From Streptomyces canus 299MFChir4.1 (GTDB lineage: Bacteria > Actinomycetota > Actinomycetes > Streptomycetales > Streptomycetaceae), in NCBI RefSeq assembly GCF_000383615.1, contig NZ_KB911603.1, positions 1 through 64,000 on the forward strand: 64,000 nucleotides of DNA, given 5' to 3'. Of the stretch, positions 40,375-49,438 are shown piece by piece. Position 1 is the first letter of the stretch; each line of letters starts with the position of its first letter. Position numbers and translations under genes: made by a program. The notes beneath the pieces were generated by a model. That model was not told the origin of the DNA and ran no database searches. It saw nothing but the letters and a program-made list of their open reading frames with translations.

Positions 40375-42429
40375 TTACCTGGTGATGACGGCGGGGTCGC
40401 TCACTCCGGGGCGCCCGTTCTCGACATGTCCGGCGAATCGCCTGAGGAAGGCCGGCTCGGCGTCGGACGTGACCGTGAGGTCGTACCAGCGACGGCTCTT
40501 GGCGAGGCCGAAGGTGTGCCGGACGGTGGCCCCGGCGCGCACCGTGAAGGTCCTCGCGGGGTCGCCGTAGCCGCTCGCCACCTTCAGACGGACCGTGCGG
40601 GAGCCCTTGTTGGTGAAGGTCAGCTCGACGTCGTCGCCGGTGTGGCAGGCGGTGATCTCGGGACCGGCGCTCTTGTTCGGCCCCTTGAAGACGCGCAGGA
40701 AGCCTGCCGGGCCATGCACGGTCAGGTCGTACGACCCCTTGGAGTACGCCGAGTTCCAGGTGTCCGAGACGGTCCTGCCGGCCTCGGTGGTGTAACTCCA
40801 CGGGCCGTCGGTGCGGTTGCCGGAGGTCACCAGGAAGGCGGCGCCGGCCTTGGCGCCGGAGGCGAAGGTGAGCGTGAATGTGCCGCTCGCGGCGTCCACC
40901 GAACTGTCCACCCGCGGGACGTACTTGAGCGGGCGGGCGGGGCGCAGGCCGCGCTCCTGCTTCGGCAGGACGCCGACGGCGGGCGGGACGGGCACGTAGT
41001 CGGGGTGGCGCTCGCGGTCCGGCGGCTCGTAGCCGTCGGTGTCCGGGAGGGCGACCGGCCCGGTGTCCTTGTGGGAGAAGTCGAAGGCCGAGGTCAGGTC
41101 ACCGCAGACGGCGCGGCGCCAGGGCGAGATGTTGGGCTCGTGGACGCCGAAGCGATTCTCCAGGAAGCGGATGATCGAGGTGTGGTCGAGCGTCTCGGAG
41201 CAGACGTAACCGCCCTTGCTCCAGGGCGAGACGACGAGCATGGGCACGCGCTGGCCCAGTCCGTAGGGGCCGGCCGGGTGGCTGGCGTCGCCCTTGAACA
41301 GGTCGAGGGCGGGGTCGACCGTGGACTTGCCCTGGGCCGCGGAGCCGGGCGGGAACGCGGGGACCACGTGGTCGAAGAAGCCGTCGTTCTCGTCGTAGGT
41401 GATGAACAGGGCCGTCTTCGCCCACACCTTCGGGTCGCAGGTGAGCGCGTCCAGAACCTGCGCGATGTACCAGGCGCCGTAGTTCGCGGGCCAGTTGGGG
41501 TGCTCGGTGAAGGCCTCGGGGGCGACGATCCAGGAGACCTGGGGCAGCTTCCCGGCCTTGACGTCGGCCTTGAGCTGGTCGAAGTAGCCCTCGCCCTTGG
41601 TGTAGTCGGTGCCGGTGCGGGCCTTGTCGTACAGCGGGTCGCCGGGCTTGGCATTGCGGTACTGGTTGAAGTAGAGCAGCGAGTTGTCGCCGTAGTTGCC
41701 CCGGTAGGCGTCCGGGATCCAGCCCCAGGAGCCGTTCGCGTCGAGGCCGTCGCCGACGTCCTGGTAGATCTTCCAGGAGACGCCGGCCTTCTCCAGGCGC
41801 TCGGGGTAGGTCGTCCAGCCGTAGCCGGCCTCGTCGTTGCCGAGGACCGGGCCGCCGCCCTGGCCGTCGTTGCCCGTGTAACCCGTCCACAGGTAGTAGC
41901 GGTTCGGGTCGGTTGAGCCGATGAACGAGCAGTGGTAGGCGTCGCAGATGGTGAAGGAGTCGGCGAGGGCGTAGTGGAACGGGATGTCCTCGCGATTCAG
42001 GTACGCCATCGTCGTGGACCCCTTGTTCGGGACCCATTTGTCGTACTTGCCCCCGTTGAAGGCGGCGTGTCCGTCGTTCCAGCCGTGCGGGAGGTCCTGG
42101 ATGAACTGGAGCCCCAGGTCGTCGGCCTCGGGGCGGAACGGCAGGATCTCCTTGCCGTTCCTGTCCGTCTGGTGCCAGACCGACTTGCCGTTCTCCAGCG
42201 TCACGGGGCGCGGGTCGCCGAAGCCGCGAACGCCCCTGAGCGAGCCGAAGTAGTGGTCGAAGGACCGGTTCTCCTGCATCAGGACGACGACGTGCTCGAC
42301 GTCCTCGATCGTCCCCGTGCGGTGGTGGGCCGGAAGAGCGGCGGCGCGCTGGATGCTGTTCGACAGGGCGGTGAAGGCGGTGGTGGCGCCCGCGAGTTGG
42401 AGGAATCTGCGCCGGTTGACGTCGGACAT
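40375..42429 (-). CDS. Phosphocholine-specific phospholipase C (Tat-exported)
   Basis: A 684-residue secreted phosphoesterase. The Tat signal is NRRRFLQLAGATT. The catalytic domain shows the family block VEHVVVLMQENRSFDHYFGS, with the metal-binding Asn/Asp, and further FITYDENDGFFDHV and SPWSKGGYVCSETLDHTSII. Two C-terminal DUF756 (phospholipase C) domains follow (about 480-680). These enzymes release phosphorylcholine or act as acid phosphatases, giving access to phosphorus. No PHO-box direct repeat was recognised upstream. The start at 42429 places the Tat motif at residues 4-9. Confidence 0.93.
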   Translation of the reverse strand: MSDVNRRRFLQLAGATTAFTALSNSIQRAAALPAHHRTGTIEDVEHVVVLMQENRSFDHYFGSLRGVRGFGDPRPVTLENGKSVWHQTDRNGKEILPFRPEADDLGLQFIQDLPHGWNDGHAAFNGGKYDKWVPNKGSTTMAYLNREDIPFHYALADSFTICDAYHCSFIGSTDPNRYYLWTGYTGNDGQGGGPVLGNDEAGYGWTTYPERLEKAGVSWKIYQDVGDGLDANGSWGWIPDAYRGNYGDNSLLYFNQYRNAKPGDPLYDKARTGTDYTKGEGYFDQLKADVKAGKLPQVSWIVAPEAFTEHPNWPANYGAWYIAQVLDALTCDPKVWAKTALFITYDENDGFFDHVVPAFPPGSAAQGKSTVDPALDLFKGDASHPAGPYGLGQRVPMLVVSPWSKGGYVCSETLDHTSIIRFLENRFGVHEPNISPWRRAVCGDLTSAFDFSHKDTGPVALPDTDGYEPPDRERHPDYVPVPPAVGVLPKQERGLRPARPLKYVPRVDSSVDAASGTFTLTFASGAKAGAAFLVTSGNRTDGPWSYTTEAGRTVSDTWNSAYSKGSYDLTVHGPAGFLRVFKGPNKSAGPEITACHTGDDVELTFTNKGSRTVRLKVASGYGDPARTFTVRAGATVRHTFGLAKSRRWYDLTVTSDAEPAFLRRFAGHVENGRPGVSDPAVITR

Positions 42430-42597
42430 GAGTGAGGGACCTCTCAATCCTGCGCATCGATGGCCCGCATGTGACGGAAGGTGCGCGCAGCGAGTGTTCC
42501 AAGAGCAACAAACGTCAGGGAAGGGTGCGGTGGCGCTGATGTGAAAGTCGTGGGTACGGGAGGTGTGGCGGACCTCGATCGGGGGATGGTCGCGATC

Positions 42598-43884
42598 ATG
42601 ACAGCGACACCACAGACGGACGCGCCGCCCACCGAACGACCTGTACGGCAGCTCCTCGCCGCCTCCGTGGGCAATGCCGTGGAGTGGTACGACTGGTACG
42701 CCTACACGTTCTTGGCCACCTACCTCGCCGGCGCGGTCTTCCCCAAGGGGGCGAACGACTCGCTGGTGCCGCTGCTGTCGACGTTCGCGGTGTTCGCCGT
42801 CGGCTTCTTCATGCGGCCGGTCGGCGGCCTGCTGATGGGGGCGATCGCGGACCGGCACGGGCGGCGCTCGGCGCTGACGGTCACCATTTTGCTGATGGGC
42901 GGCAGCAGTCTCCTGGTCGGGCTGACACCGACGTACGCCGCGGTCGGCGTGCTGTCCCCGGTCGTTCTGGTGCTCGCGCGACTGCTCCAAGGGCTGTCCG
43001 TGGGCGGGGAGTTCGCGGCCTCGACGACCTTCCTGGTCGAGTCGGCGCGGCCCGGCCGACGCGGGCTGTTCTCCAGCTTCCAGTACGTGTCGACGACGGC
43101 CGGGCAGCTTCTGGCGTCCGGGGTCGCCACGCTGCTGGTGGACACGCTGGACGAGGGGCGGATGGACGGCTGGGGGTGGCGCGTCCCGTTCGTCCTCGGG
43201 GCCGTGCTGTCCCTGGTCGGTTTCTGGATCCGGCGCGGCGCGCAGGAGACGCGCAGCGAGGAGCAGCGGCGGGCGCCGCGTCCCGGGCTCCTTGAGGGCT
43301 TGCGGCGCCATCCGCGCGAGTCCCTGCTGATCTGCGGGATCACGATGGGCGGCACGATCGCGTACTACACGTGGACGTCGTATCTGCCCACGTACGCCGA
43401 ACTCAACGCCGGTGTCGACAAGTCGGACGCGTTGCTCGCGGGGACGATCTCGCTCGCCTTCTTCGGGGTGCTCCAGCCGCTCGGCGGGCTGCTGTCGGAC
43501 CGCTTCGGGCGGCGGCCGTTGCTGCTCTTCTTCGGGCTGGGCTTCGCGCTGTCGAGCGTGCCGCTGCTGCACGCCCTGCGGGACTCCTTCGCGGTGCTGC
43601 TGCTCGTGCAGTGTGCGGGGATGGTGCTGCTGACCGGGTTCACGTCGATCAGTGCGGCGGTGAACGCGGAGGTGTTCCCGGCGCGGGTGCGGGCGGCCGG
43701 GATCGGGTTCCCCTACTCGCTGACGGTCGCGGTGTTCGGGGGGACGGCACCGTATGTGGGCACGCTGTTCAAGGAGTTGGGCCACACGGGAGCGTTTCCC
43801 TGGTACGTGGCCGCCCTCTGTCTCGGCTCGTCACTGGTCTATCTGCGGCTCCCCGAGACCGCTCACGGAGAACTGCGCCGCTAG
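42598..43884 (+). CDS. MFS transporter, metabolite:H+ symporter (KgtP/ShiA-like)
   Basis: A 428-residue major-facilitator protein with 12 predicted helices. The signature start ASVGNAVEWYDWYAYTF and the loop motifs GAIADRHGRRSAL and SDRFGRRPLLL place it in the metabolite:H+ symporter family, which carries dicarboxylates, shikimate, betaine or similar. The ATG at 42598 is preferred; an ATG at 42586 adds MVAI. It may import an aromatic or organic acid, given the pca genes upstream, but this is context only. Its last 54 bp overlap the convergent epimerase gene. Confidence 0.88.
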   Translation: MTATPQTDAPPTERPVRQLLAASVGNAVEWYDWYAYTFLATYLAGAVFPKGANDSLVPLLSTFAVFAVGFFMRPVGGLLMGAIADRHGRRSALTVTILLMGGSSLLVGLTPTYAAVGVLSPVVLVLARLLQGLSVGGEFAASTTFLVESARPGRRGLFSSFQYVSTTAGQLLASGVATLLVDTLDEGRMDGWGWRVPFVLGAVLSLVGFWIRRGAQETRSEEQRRAPRPGLLEGLRRHPRESLLICGITMGGTIAYYTWTSYLPTYAELNAGVDKSDALLAGTISLAFFGVLQPLGGLLSDRFGRRPLLLFFGLGFALSSVPLLHALRDSFAVLLLVQCAGMVLLTGFTSISAAVNAEVFPARVRAAGIGFPYSLTVAVFGGTAPYVGTLFKELGHTGAFPWYVAALCLGSSLVYLRLPETAHGELRR

Positions 43885-44817
43885 CGCCCGCTTCGCCAGC
43901 GCCCGCTTCGCCACCGCCGCGCCCGACCTCAACGCGGCCACCGGATCGGCGGCCTCGTCCAGTTCGATCAGGACCGTGTCCGCGCCGGGCGTCGCGGACA
44001 TCGCGTCCGCCCAGCCCTCCCAGTCGACGATCCCCGTGCCCAACTCCGTCATGTACGGCTGCTGTCGGGCGTACACCGTCTCGTCGATCGTGAGGTGGAC
44101 GTCGATCGGCGCGACCGCGTCCTTCCAGTGGGCCAGGGCGGTGCGCGGGGTGTGGCGCCGGGCCACCGCGACGGGGTCGCCGCCGCCCAGGGCGATGTGG
44201 CAGGAGTCGGGGCACAGCCAGACATAGCGCGGGTCGGTCAGGGCCATGAACAGGTCGATGTCCCGCTCGTACCACAGGGTGCTGTGGGACTCGGTGTGGA
44301 AGGCCAGCCGCACCCCGTGCCGGGACACCGCCTCGCCCACCACGTGCGCGATGTCGGCCATGCGGGTCATGTAGGCGGCGTCGACGAAGAAGGGCGGGCG
44401 GGTGCCGTACGTCGCCCTCATCGGCAGTCCGGCGACGAGGACCTCGGCGCCCACCTCGGCGAGGAAGGCGGCGCGGCGCTCGGCGTCGGCGACGATCGCG
44501 GGGAGGTTGCCGCCGTGCCGCCAGTCGGGGGCGTCGCTGTCGGCGACGAAGGCGCTGACGACGGCCAGGCCCCGGCCGGCCAGTTCCCGGCGGAACGCCT
44601 GGGCGCTGCCGTACGCGCGCAGCGCCGAGTCGATGCCGCCGGGCGCGAACGTCAGCTCGATGCCGGTGACCTCGGTCTCGGCGAGCGTGTCCAGCACCCG
44701 CCCCCAGAAGCGGTCCGGATGATCCGCGGCCCGGTCGCGGACCGCGGCGGCGGAGTCCAGGCCCCAGAATCCGGGGTGGTAGAAGGTGACGACGTCCGTC
44801 GCGAAACGAGGGCTCAT
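43831..44817 (-). CDS. Sugar phosphate isomerase/epimerase-like TIM barrel
   Basis: A 328-residue AP-endonuclease-2-like TIM barrel (xylose-isomerase-like). It contains the metal-site segments GIELTFAPGG, VRLAFHTESHS, VWLCPDSCHIALGGG, LAHWKDAV and VLIELDEAADP, giving a plausible Glu/Asp/His divalent-metal set. Enzymes of this fold epimerise sugars or catalyse beta-elimination in 3-keto-glycosides. It is the last gene of the eight-gene operon, and its ATG overlaps the deaminase stop. The C-terminus KRALAKRALA is encoded by a 15-bp duplication, and the final residues extend 54 bp into the convergent MFS gene. Confidence 0.85.
   Translation of the reverse strand: MSPRFATDVVTFYHPGFWGLDSAAAVRDRAADHPDRFWGRVLDTLAETEVTGIELTFAPGGIDSALRAYGSAQAFRRELAGRGLAVVSAFVADSDAPDWRHGGNLPAIVADAERRAAFLAEVGAEVLVAGLPMRATYGTRPPFFVDAAYMTRMADIAHVVGEAVSRHGVRLAFHTESHSTLWYERDIDLFMALTDPRYVWLCPDSCHIALGGGDPVAVARRHTPRTALAHWKDAVAPIDVHLTIDETVYARQQPYMTELGTGIVDWEGWADAMSATPGADTVLIELDEAADPVAALRSGAAVAKRALAKRALAAQFSVSGLGEPQIDQ
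43883..43912. repeat. 15-bp perfect tandem duplication
   Basis: AGCGCCCGCTTCGCC occurs at 43883-43897 and 43898-43912. It covers the MFS stop region and encodes the ALAKRALAKR-like duplication near the C-terminus of the epimerase. Confidence 0.9.
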
Positions 44818-45425
44818 TCCGTTCCCCCGCGCGCGTTGTAGACGACGACCTCGTCGGACTCGTCGACGGCCTTGCGGTAGTCGCGGAACACCGCGAGCGC
44901 CTCGTCCCTCAGGACGTCTCGCACGACCTCGATGCCGCGTGTCTCGAACTGCTCGGCCCAGTCCGCGCCGACCGGGCCCTCGTCGAAGGTGGTGATCTCC
45001 TCCAGTTCCGGGCCCTGGCCCGCGACCACCAGTCCGCGGACCCCTGACCACATCGTGGCGCCGTAACACTGCACGCAGGGGCGCCAGTTGACGACCAGTT
45101 CATGGGAGGGCAGGCCGTCGCCGCCGAGGTCCCAGCCGCCGGTGGCGATCTGGGCGAGGCCGAGCGCGACGACCTCGGCGTGCGCGCTGGAGACTCCGGT
45201 GGACAGGACGACGTTCACGCCGACGGAGACGATCCGGCCGGACTCGCGCTCGGCGACGAGAGCGGCGAACGGGCCGCCGTTGCCCTCGCGCCAGTTGCGG
45301 TCGGCGAGGCGGTGCACGAGACGCATCCGGTCCTCGCGTGAGGGCAGGGCGGCGGGTGCGTCGGCGAGTTCGTCGTCGATCCAGGCGGGCAGGGCCACGC
45401 GGTATTCCCTGGCGATGTCGATCAC
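44814..45425 (-). CDS. Cytidine/deoxycytidylate deaminase-fold enzyme
   Basis: A 203-residue zinc deaminase. The motif pair is HAEVVAL (His and catalytic Glu) and PCVQCYGATMW (Cys-x2-Cys zinc ligands). The long N-terminal helix and C-terminal extension make it closer to guanine- or nucleoside-deaminases than to small cytidine deaminases. The substrate is unknown. The operon context suggests the imported compound, or its aglycone, carries an amino group to be removed. It starts at a GTG (45425), 21 bp after the GMC stop, and its stop overlaps the next ATG. Confidence 0.85.
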   Translation of the reverse strand: MIDIAREYRVALPAWIDDELADAPAALPSREDRMRLVHRLADRNWREGNGGPFAALVAERESGRIVSVGVNVVLSTGVSSAHAEVVALGLAQIATGGWDLGGDGLPSHELVVNWRPCVQCYGATMWSGVRGLVVAGQGPELEEITTFDEGPVGADWAEQFETRGIEVVRDVLRDEALAVFRDYRKAVDESDEVVVYNARGGTE

Positions 45426-45446
45426 GGTTCGGTTCCTCTCGGTGGT

Positions 45447-46958
45447 TCAGGTGCGTGCGGTGACGGCACGGGCGGCCCGTACCGCGGTGACGGCGCCGGT
45501 CAGGGTGACGTTGGCGGCCATGGCCGTGGGAACGACTCCGTTGCCCGCCAGATACAGGTTGTCGAAGCCCCACACCCTTCCGTCCGGGTCGCACACACTG
45601 GTGCCGTCGTCGGTGACGCCTGCCCGGACCGTGCCGGTGAGATGCAGCGACGAACCGGGCGGCAGCACCGTGGACTCGGTGTCGGGATCGAAGGGGCCGA
45701 ACTCCTCCGCGAGGGACCGGACTTCGTCCAGTGCTCGCCGGATCAGCGCGCGGTCGGTCTCGGAGTAGCCGAACTCGACGCGGATGCGGGGCAGCCCGGC
45801 CAGGTCGGTTTCGTGCGCCGAGAACACGAGCCGGTTCTGCGGGCGCGACTCGACGGGGACGTACAGCGACAGGCCGACGGAGTGCGCGAGGGGCCGGCCG
45901 GCCCCGTCGACGTAGGTGCGGTTCATGATCTGGCCGTGGAAGGGCCGGCCGGGTCCGTTGCACGGCAGCCACAGCGAGTCCGTGCTGAACTCGCCGGGGC
46001 GCGGCAGGGGCAGGGCACCGGGGTCGAGGCCGAACCGGTCGAGGTCGAGCAGGACGCGGGCGGTGACGAAGGCGTGCTCGTTGAGGCACCGGCCCAGGGC
46101 CTCGGGGCGGATGCGGGAGGCGTACAGGAGTTGCGGGGTGCGCAGCGCGTCGGCGCACACCACCACGGTGCCGGCGCGGAGTTCGGACTCGGTGCCGTCG
46201 GCGACGCGGCGCAGGCGGGCTCCTGTGACCCGGCCGGCGTCACCCTGTGTGAGTGCGGTCACGAGTGTGCCGGTGAGCAGGGTGAAGGCCGGATCGCCGC
46301 CCTCCGCGAGGGCGGGGAAGATCGTCCCGGGGGCCGTGCGGGGCATGGGGCCCGAGGGTGTGGGGGTGACGGCCATGGGCATGGGCTGCGGGGCCCGGTC
46401 GGCCGGCCCGGCATCGCCGTAGCGTCGGCGCAGGACGTCGAGGACGAGTTCGCCGACCTTGGTCGGGCCGATCGCGGCGGGGGTGACGGCGAGCAGTCGG
46501 CGTGCGGTGATGAGGTCGGCCGCCCAGGCGTCGGGGTCGCCGAAGTCGAAGACCTCGTCCCCGGCGGGCCACGGGGTGGCGGCGGTCCAGTGGACGCCCA
46601 TGCCGCCCGCGTTCCAGGCGAGCGCGGCCTGCGGCATCGCCTCGGCGTCCTCACCGAAGGCGAGCGCGTGGAACATGCCGGGGGTGAGGTCGGGGAGGCT
46701 GTCCGCGACCTCCCGGACCACCTCCGCTCCCGTGTACATGCCCTGGATGCCGGTGGCGACCTTCTCGTTGTAGCGGGACCACAGCTCGGGGTCGTCGAGG
46801 TCGTGCAGGTGCCGCCCGGGCGCACCGCCGATCGAGGTGCCGCCGTCGGCCATGGTGAGGTGCAGCGCCGGGTCGCTCTCGCGCAGGAGGCGGGCCACGA
46901 GCGAGCCCATGATGCCGCTGCCCACGATGAGGACGTCGGTGCGGGGGATGTGGGTCAA
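45447..46958 (-). CDS. GMC-type FAD oxidoreductase resembling pyranose/C-glycoside 3-oxidases
   Basis: A 503-residue flavoenzyme. The dinucleotide motif is DVLIVGSGIMGSL. GGMGVHWTAATPWP matches the flavin-attachment region of pyranose oxidases (HWT; the His may bind FAD covalently). The catalytic His/Asn pair is probable in SSLHLTGT and MAANVTLTG near the C-terminus, after LYLAGNGVVPTA. Such enzymes oxidise C2 or C3 of free sugars or of C- and O-glycosides; exact regiochemistry cannot be read here. Translation starts at a TTG (46958) with GGAG upstream. It sits in the operon between a ROK regulator and the deaminase. Confidence 0.88.
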   Translation of the reverse strand: MTHIPRTDVLIVGSGIMGSLVARLLRESDPALHLTMADGGTSIGGAPGRHLHDLDDPELWSRYNEKVATGIQGMYTGAEVVREVADSLPDLTPGMFHALAFGEDAEAMPQAALAWNAGGMGVHWTAATPWPAGDEVFDFGDPDAWAADLITARRLLAVTPAAIGPTKVGELVLDVLRRRYGDAGPADRAPQPMPMAVTPTPSGPMPRTAPGTIFPALAEGGDPAFTLLTGTLVTALTQGDAGRVTGARLRRVADGTESELRAGTVVVCADALRTPQLLYASRIRPEALGRCLNEHAFVTARVLLDLDRFGLDPGALPLPRPGEFSTDSLWLPCNGPGRPFHGQIMNRTYVDGAGRPLAHSVGLSLYVPVESRPQNRLVFSAHETDLAGLPRIRVEFGYSETDRALIRRALDEVRSLAEEFGPFDPDTESTVLPPGSSLHLTGTVRAGVTDDGTSVCDPDGRVWGFDNLYLAGNGVVPTAMAANVTLTGAVTAVRAARAVTART

Positions 46959-46988
46959 GTGGAGCTCCGGGTACGTGGGGTGTGGGGG

Positions 46989-48134
46989 TCAGTCGACCGG
47001 GACGAGCGGTCCGAACAGCTCGGTGTCCATGCGGTCCAGGGCGAGCTTCACCGCGCCGATGAGCGGGGCGTCGTGGCCGAGCGCGGTGGCACGCAGTTCG
47101 ACCGCGGGGGTGCGGGCGTCCCGCAGCGCGTCCCGCACCCGGGGCAGCAGGACGTCGGCCGCGTCCTCAAGGCCGCCGCCGAGGACGATGAGCGAGGGGG
47201 CGACCGTCCAGGACAGGGTGGTGAGGATCGACGCGATGTTCTCCACGAACTCGTCGACCTCGGCGAGCGAGGTGGCGTCACCGTTGCGGGCCGCCTCGAA
47301 CCGGGCCAGGGCGAGGGCGCGCCCGGCGGGCAGCGGTGAGGTCAGGGCGGCCACGGGCCGGTCCTCGACCGAGCCGGCCGGCATCGAGCGTGCCTCGACG
47401 ATCTCGCCCGCGGCACCGTCGAGCCCGCGGTGCACGGCCCCTCGGATGAGGATGCCGAGGCCGGTCCGGTTCCCGAGCATCGCCCATACGACGTTGTCGT
47501 GATCGGCGGCCACTCCCCGCCAACGCTCCGCCAGCGCACCGAGGTTGGTGTCGTTGTCGGCGAACCAGGGCACCGGGAGGCGACGGCCGAGCTCCTCGGG
47601 CAGGTGCACGCCCTCCCAGCGCGTGGTATGCACCAGGCGCCGTACGACCCCTTCGTCGTCGATGGCACCGCCGCCGGCGATGGCCCCGGCCCGCAGCCGG
47701 TCCACCGAGCCGCCGGCGTCTTCGAGGGCCTCAAGGACCAGTGCGGCGGCGTCGTCGAGGGTGGTGCGCGGGTCCTTGTAGGCGCGCAGCGGCCGGTGTG
47801 CCCGGCCGAGGATGTGGCCGCGCACGTCGGCGACGACGGCGGAGACATCGACGGTGGTGATACGTACGGCGGCCAACAGGGCGTGTTCGGCCCGCAGTTC
47901 GTAGCGGCGGGCCGGGCGTCCGGCGCAGCCGCTGTTCGGCACCCGGTCGAGTTCGGTGACCCATCCCGCGTCCACGAGTGAGTCCAGGATCAGCTCGATC
48001 GTGCGCCGGGACAGACCGGTCTGCCCGGCGAGTTCGGTGAGTTTCCTCGGTCCCGACGACACCGCCAACGCCCGCAGGATCACGGAGGTGTTGACCCGTC
48101 GTACGGCGCTCTGGTTCATGCCGGCCGTCAGCAC
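46989..48134 (-). CDS. ROK-family transcriptional repressor
   Basis: A 381-residue repressor. The winged HTH is at about residues 15-70 (RKLTELAGQTGLSRRTIELI). The ROK kinase-like domain shows GNRTGLGILIRGAVHRGLDG and VLGGGLEDA. The zinc-binding CxCGxxGC motif of sugar-kinase ROK proteins is absent (GAAGEIVEARSMP instead), as in many pure repressors. The GTG at 48134 is preceded by GGGAGG at 6 bases and is preferred; the ATG at 48119 is the alternative. It likely controls its own operon through the dyad upstream of the binding-protein gene. Confidence 0.88.
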   Translation of the reverse strand: MLTAGMNQSAVRRVNTSVILRALAVSSGPRKLTELAGQTGLSRRTIELILDSLVDAGWVTELDRVPNSGCAGRPARRYELRAEHALLAAVRITTVDVSAVVADVRGHILGRAHRPLRAYKDPRTTLDDAAALVLEALEDAGGSVDRLRAGAIAGGGAIDDEGVVRRLVHTTRWEGVHLPEELGRRLPVPWFADNDTNLGALAERWRGVAADHDNVVWAMLGNRTGLGILIRGAVHRGLDGAAGEIVEARSMPAGSVEDRPVAALTSPLPAGRALALARFEAARNGDATSLAEVDEFVENIASILTTLSWTVAPSLIVLGGGLEDAADVLLPRVRDALRDARTPAVELRATALGHDAPLIGAVKLALDRMDTELFGPLVPVD

Positions 48135-49438
48135 GGTTCGCCTCCCGTCACCGGGTCGTACACGCCGCGGGTGTCGGCCACGAGCGGCCGGCCGTACTCG
48201 CGGGCCGGATCGCCGGGCGTGCCGGTCGCCCTCCCCCACTGCGGACTCTCGCCGCGGACGAAGCCGACGAGGTCGGCGTGCATCCGGGTGGCCAGCTCCG
48301 CGGGCGGGTTCGGGCCGAGCGCCTCGGGGACGCCCGGCGCGTCGAGCACGTCGAAGAAGAAGGGGAGGTCGACGCAGTGGACGGCGCCGCCGAGGGTCGG
48401 GGAGGGCCATTCGAAGGAGTACAGCCAGGTGCCGGCGAGAGCCTCACGACGGGCGGCCGCGGTGCGCGGGCACGCGGAACGGAAGAGGATGTCCGTGATG
48501 CGGGTGCCGGCCGCGCGCGACCCGCGCTCGCCGTCGCCGCCGCCGTCGAACTCGTCGCCCGTGGCGCCGAGCAGCAGGGGCACGTCTTGGCCGTGCGCGG
48601 TGAGTCCTTCGGCGACCGGTACCGGCAGGATGTCGTCGCCTGCGACCGGGCCGAGCACGAGCGCGTCGTCACCGCGCAGGTCGAGGACGGCCCGCTGGAG
48701 CTGTTCCGGCGTACGGCGTCCGAATCCGGCGCGCGTGGGTGGCACACCGAGGCTGTGCCCGAGTCCGGCGAGGAAGTCATGCGGCGGGTCGACGTCGAAC
48801 AGCCCGCCCGACAGGCTCACCGCGCGCCGGAAGCGGCCCTGGGCGGCCGGCGAGGAGAGCAGCGCGAGCACCGCCGCTCCCCCGGCCGACTGTCCGGCGA
48901 CCGTGACCCGGTCCGGGTCGCCGCCGAACGCGGCGATGTTCTCCTGGACCCAGTCGAGAGCGCACAGCAGGTCGCGCAGTCCGAGGTTGGCGGGTACGCC
49001 GTCGAGCGGGGCGAAGCCGTCGACACCCAGCCGGTACCCGACCGTGACGGTGACCACGCCGTCCCGGGCGAAGGCCCGCCCGTCGTACCAGGGACTGGCC
49101 TGGCTGCCCGCCAGGAAGCCGCCGCCGTGGATCCACACCAGCACCGGGCAGCCCTCAGCGGCGGGAGCCGTGACGGAGAGGTTCAGCACGTCGTCACCCG
49201 GCACCGACGGCTCGGGGATCGTGGTCGTGGCGAACAGCGGCACACGCTGCGAGGTGGCGCCGTGCCGGGAGGCGTCGTACGGCTGCGGGAACCGGGCCCG
49301 TGGCACCGGAGCGGCGAACCGCCGTGCTCCGGTGGGCGCTTCGGCGTACGGGATGCCCAAGTAGCGCCGTACGCCGTCGGCTTGGCGGCCGACAACAGCG
49401 CCGGCCGGGGTGTCCAGGACGGATTCCGTCACGGTCAT
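48128..49438 (-). CDS. Type-B carboxylesterase/lipase
   Basis: A 436-residue alpha/beta-hydrolase of the carboxylesterase family. The oxyanion-hole segment is VLVWIHGGGFLAGS, and the nucleophilic Ser is in VTVAGQSAGGAAVLAL; the catalytic His is likely in GGAVHCVDLPFFFDV. No signal peptide is seen, so it acts in the cytoplasm after import, perhaps removing acyl groups from an acylated glycoside before oxidation. The ATG at 49438 overlaps the permease stop. It is somewhat shorter than typical type-B esterases, about 480-520 residues. Confidence 0.88.
   Translation of the reverse strand: MTVTESVLDTPAGAVVGRQADGVRRYLGIPYAEAPTGARRFAAPVPRARFPQPYDASRHGATSQRVPLFATTTIPEPSVPGDDVLNLSVTAPAAEGCPVLVWIHGGGFLAGSQASPWYDGRAFARDGVVTVTVGYRLGVDGFAPLDGVPANLGLRDLLCALDWVQENIAAFGGDPDRVTVAGQSAGGAAVLALLSSPAAQGRFRRAVSLSGGLFDVDPPHDFLAGLGHSLGVPPTRAGFGRRTPEQLQRAVLDLRGDDALVLGPVAGDDILPVPVAEGLTAHGQDVPLLLGATGDEFDGGGDGERGSRAAGTRITDILFRSACPRTAAARREALAGTWLYSFEWPSPTLGGAVHCVDLPFFFDVLDAPGVPEALGPNPPAELATRMHADLVGFVRGESPQWGRATGTPGDPAREYGRPLVADTRGVYDPVTGGEPC

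Noticed and set aside
42430..42597. PHO-box search upstream of phospholipase C
   Set aside because: No GTTCACC-like direct repeats could be found, so phosphate control is not claimed.
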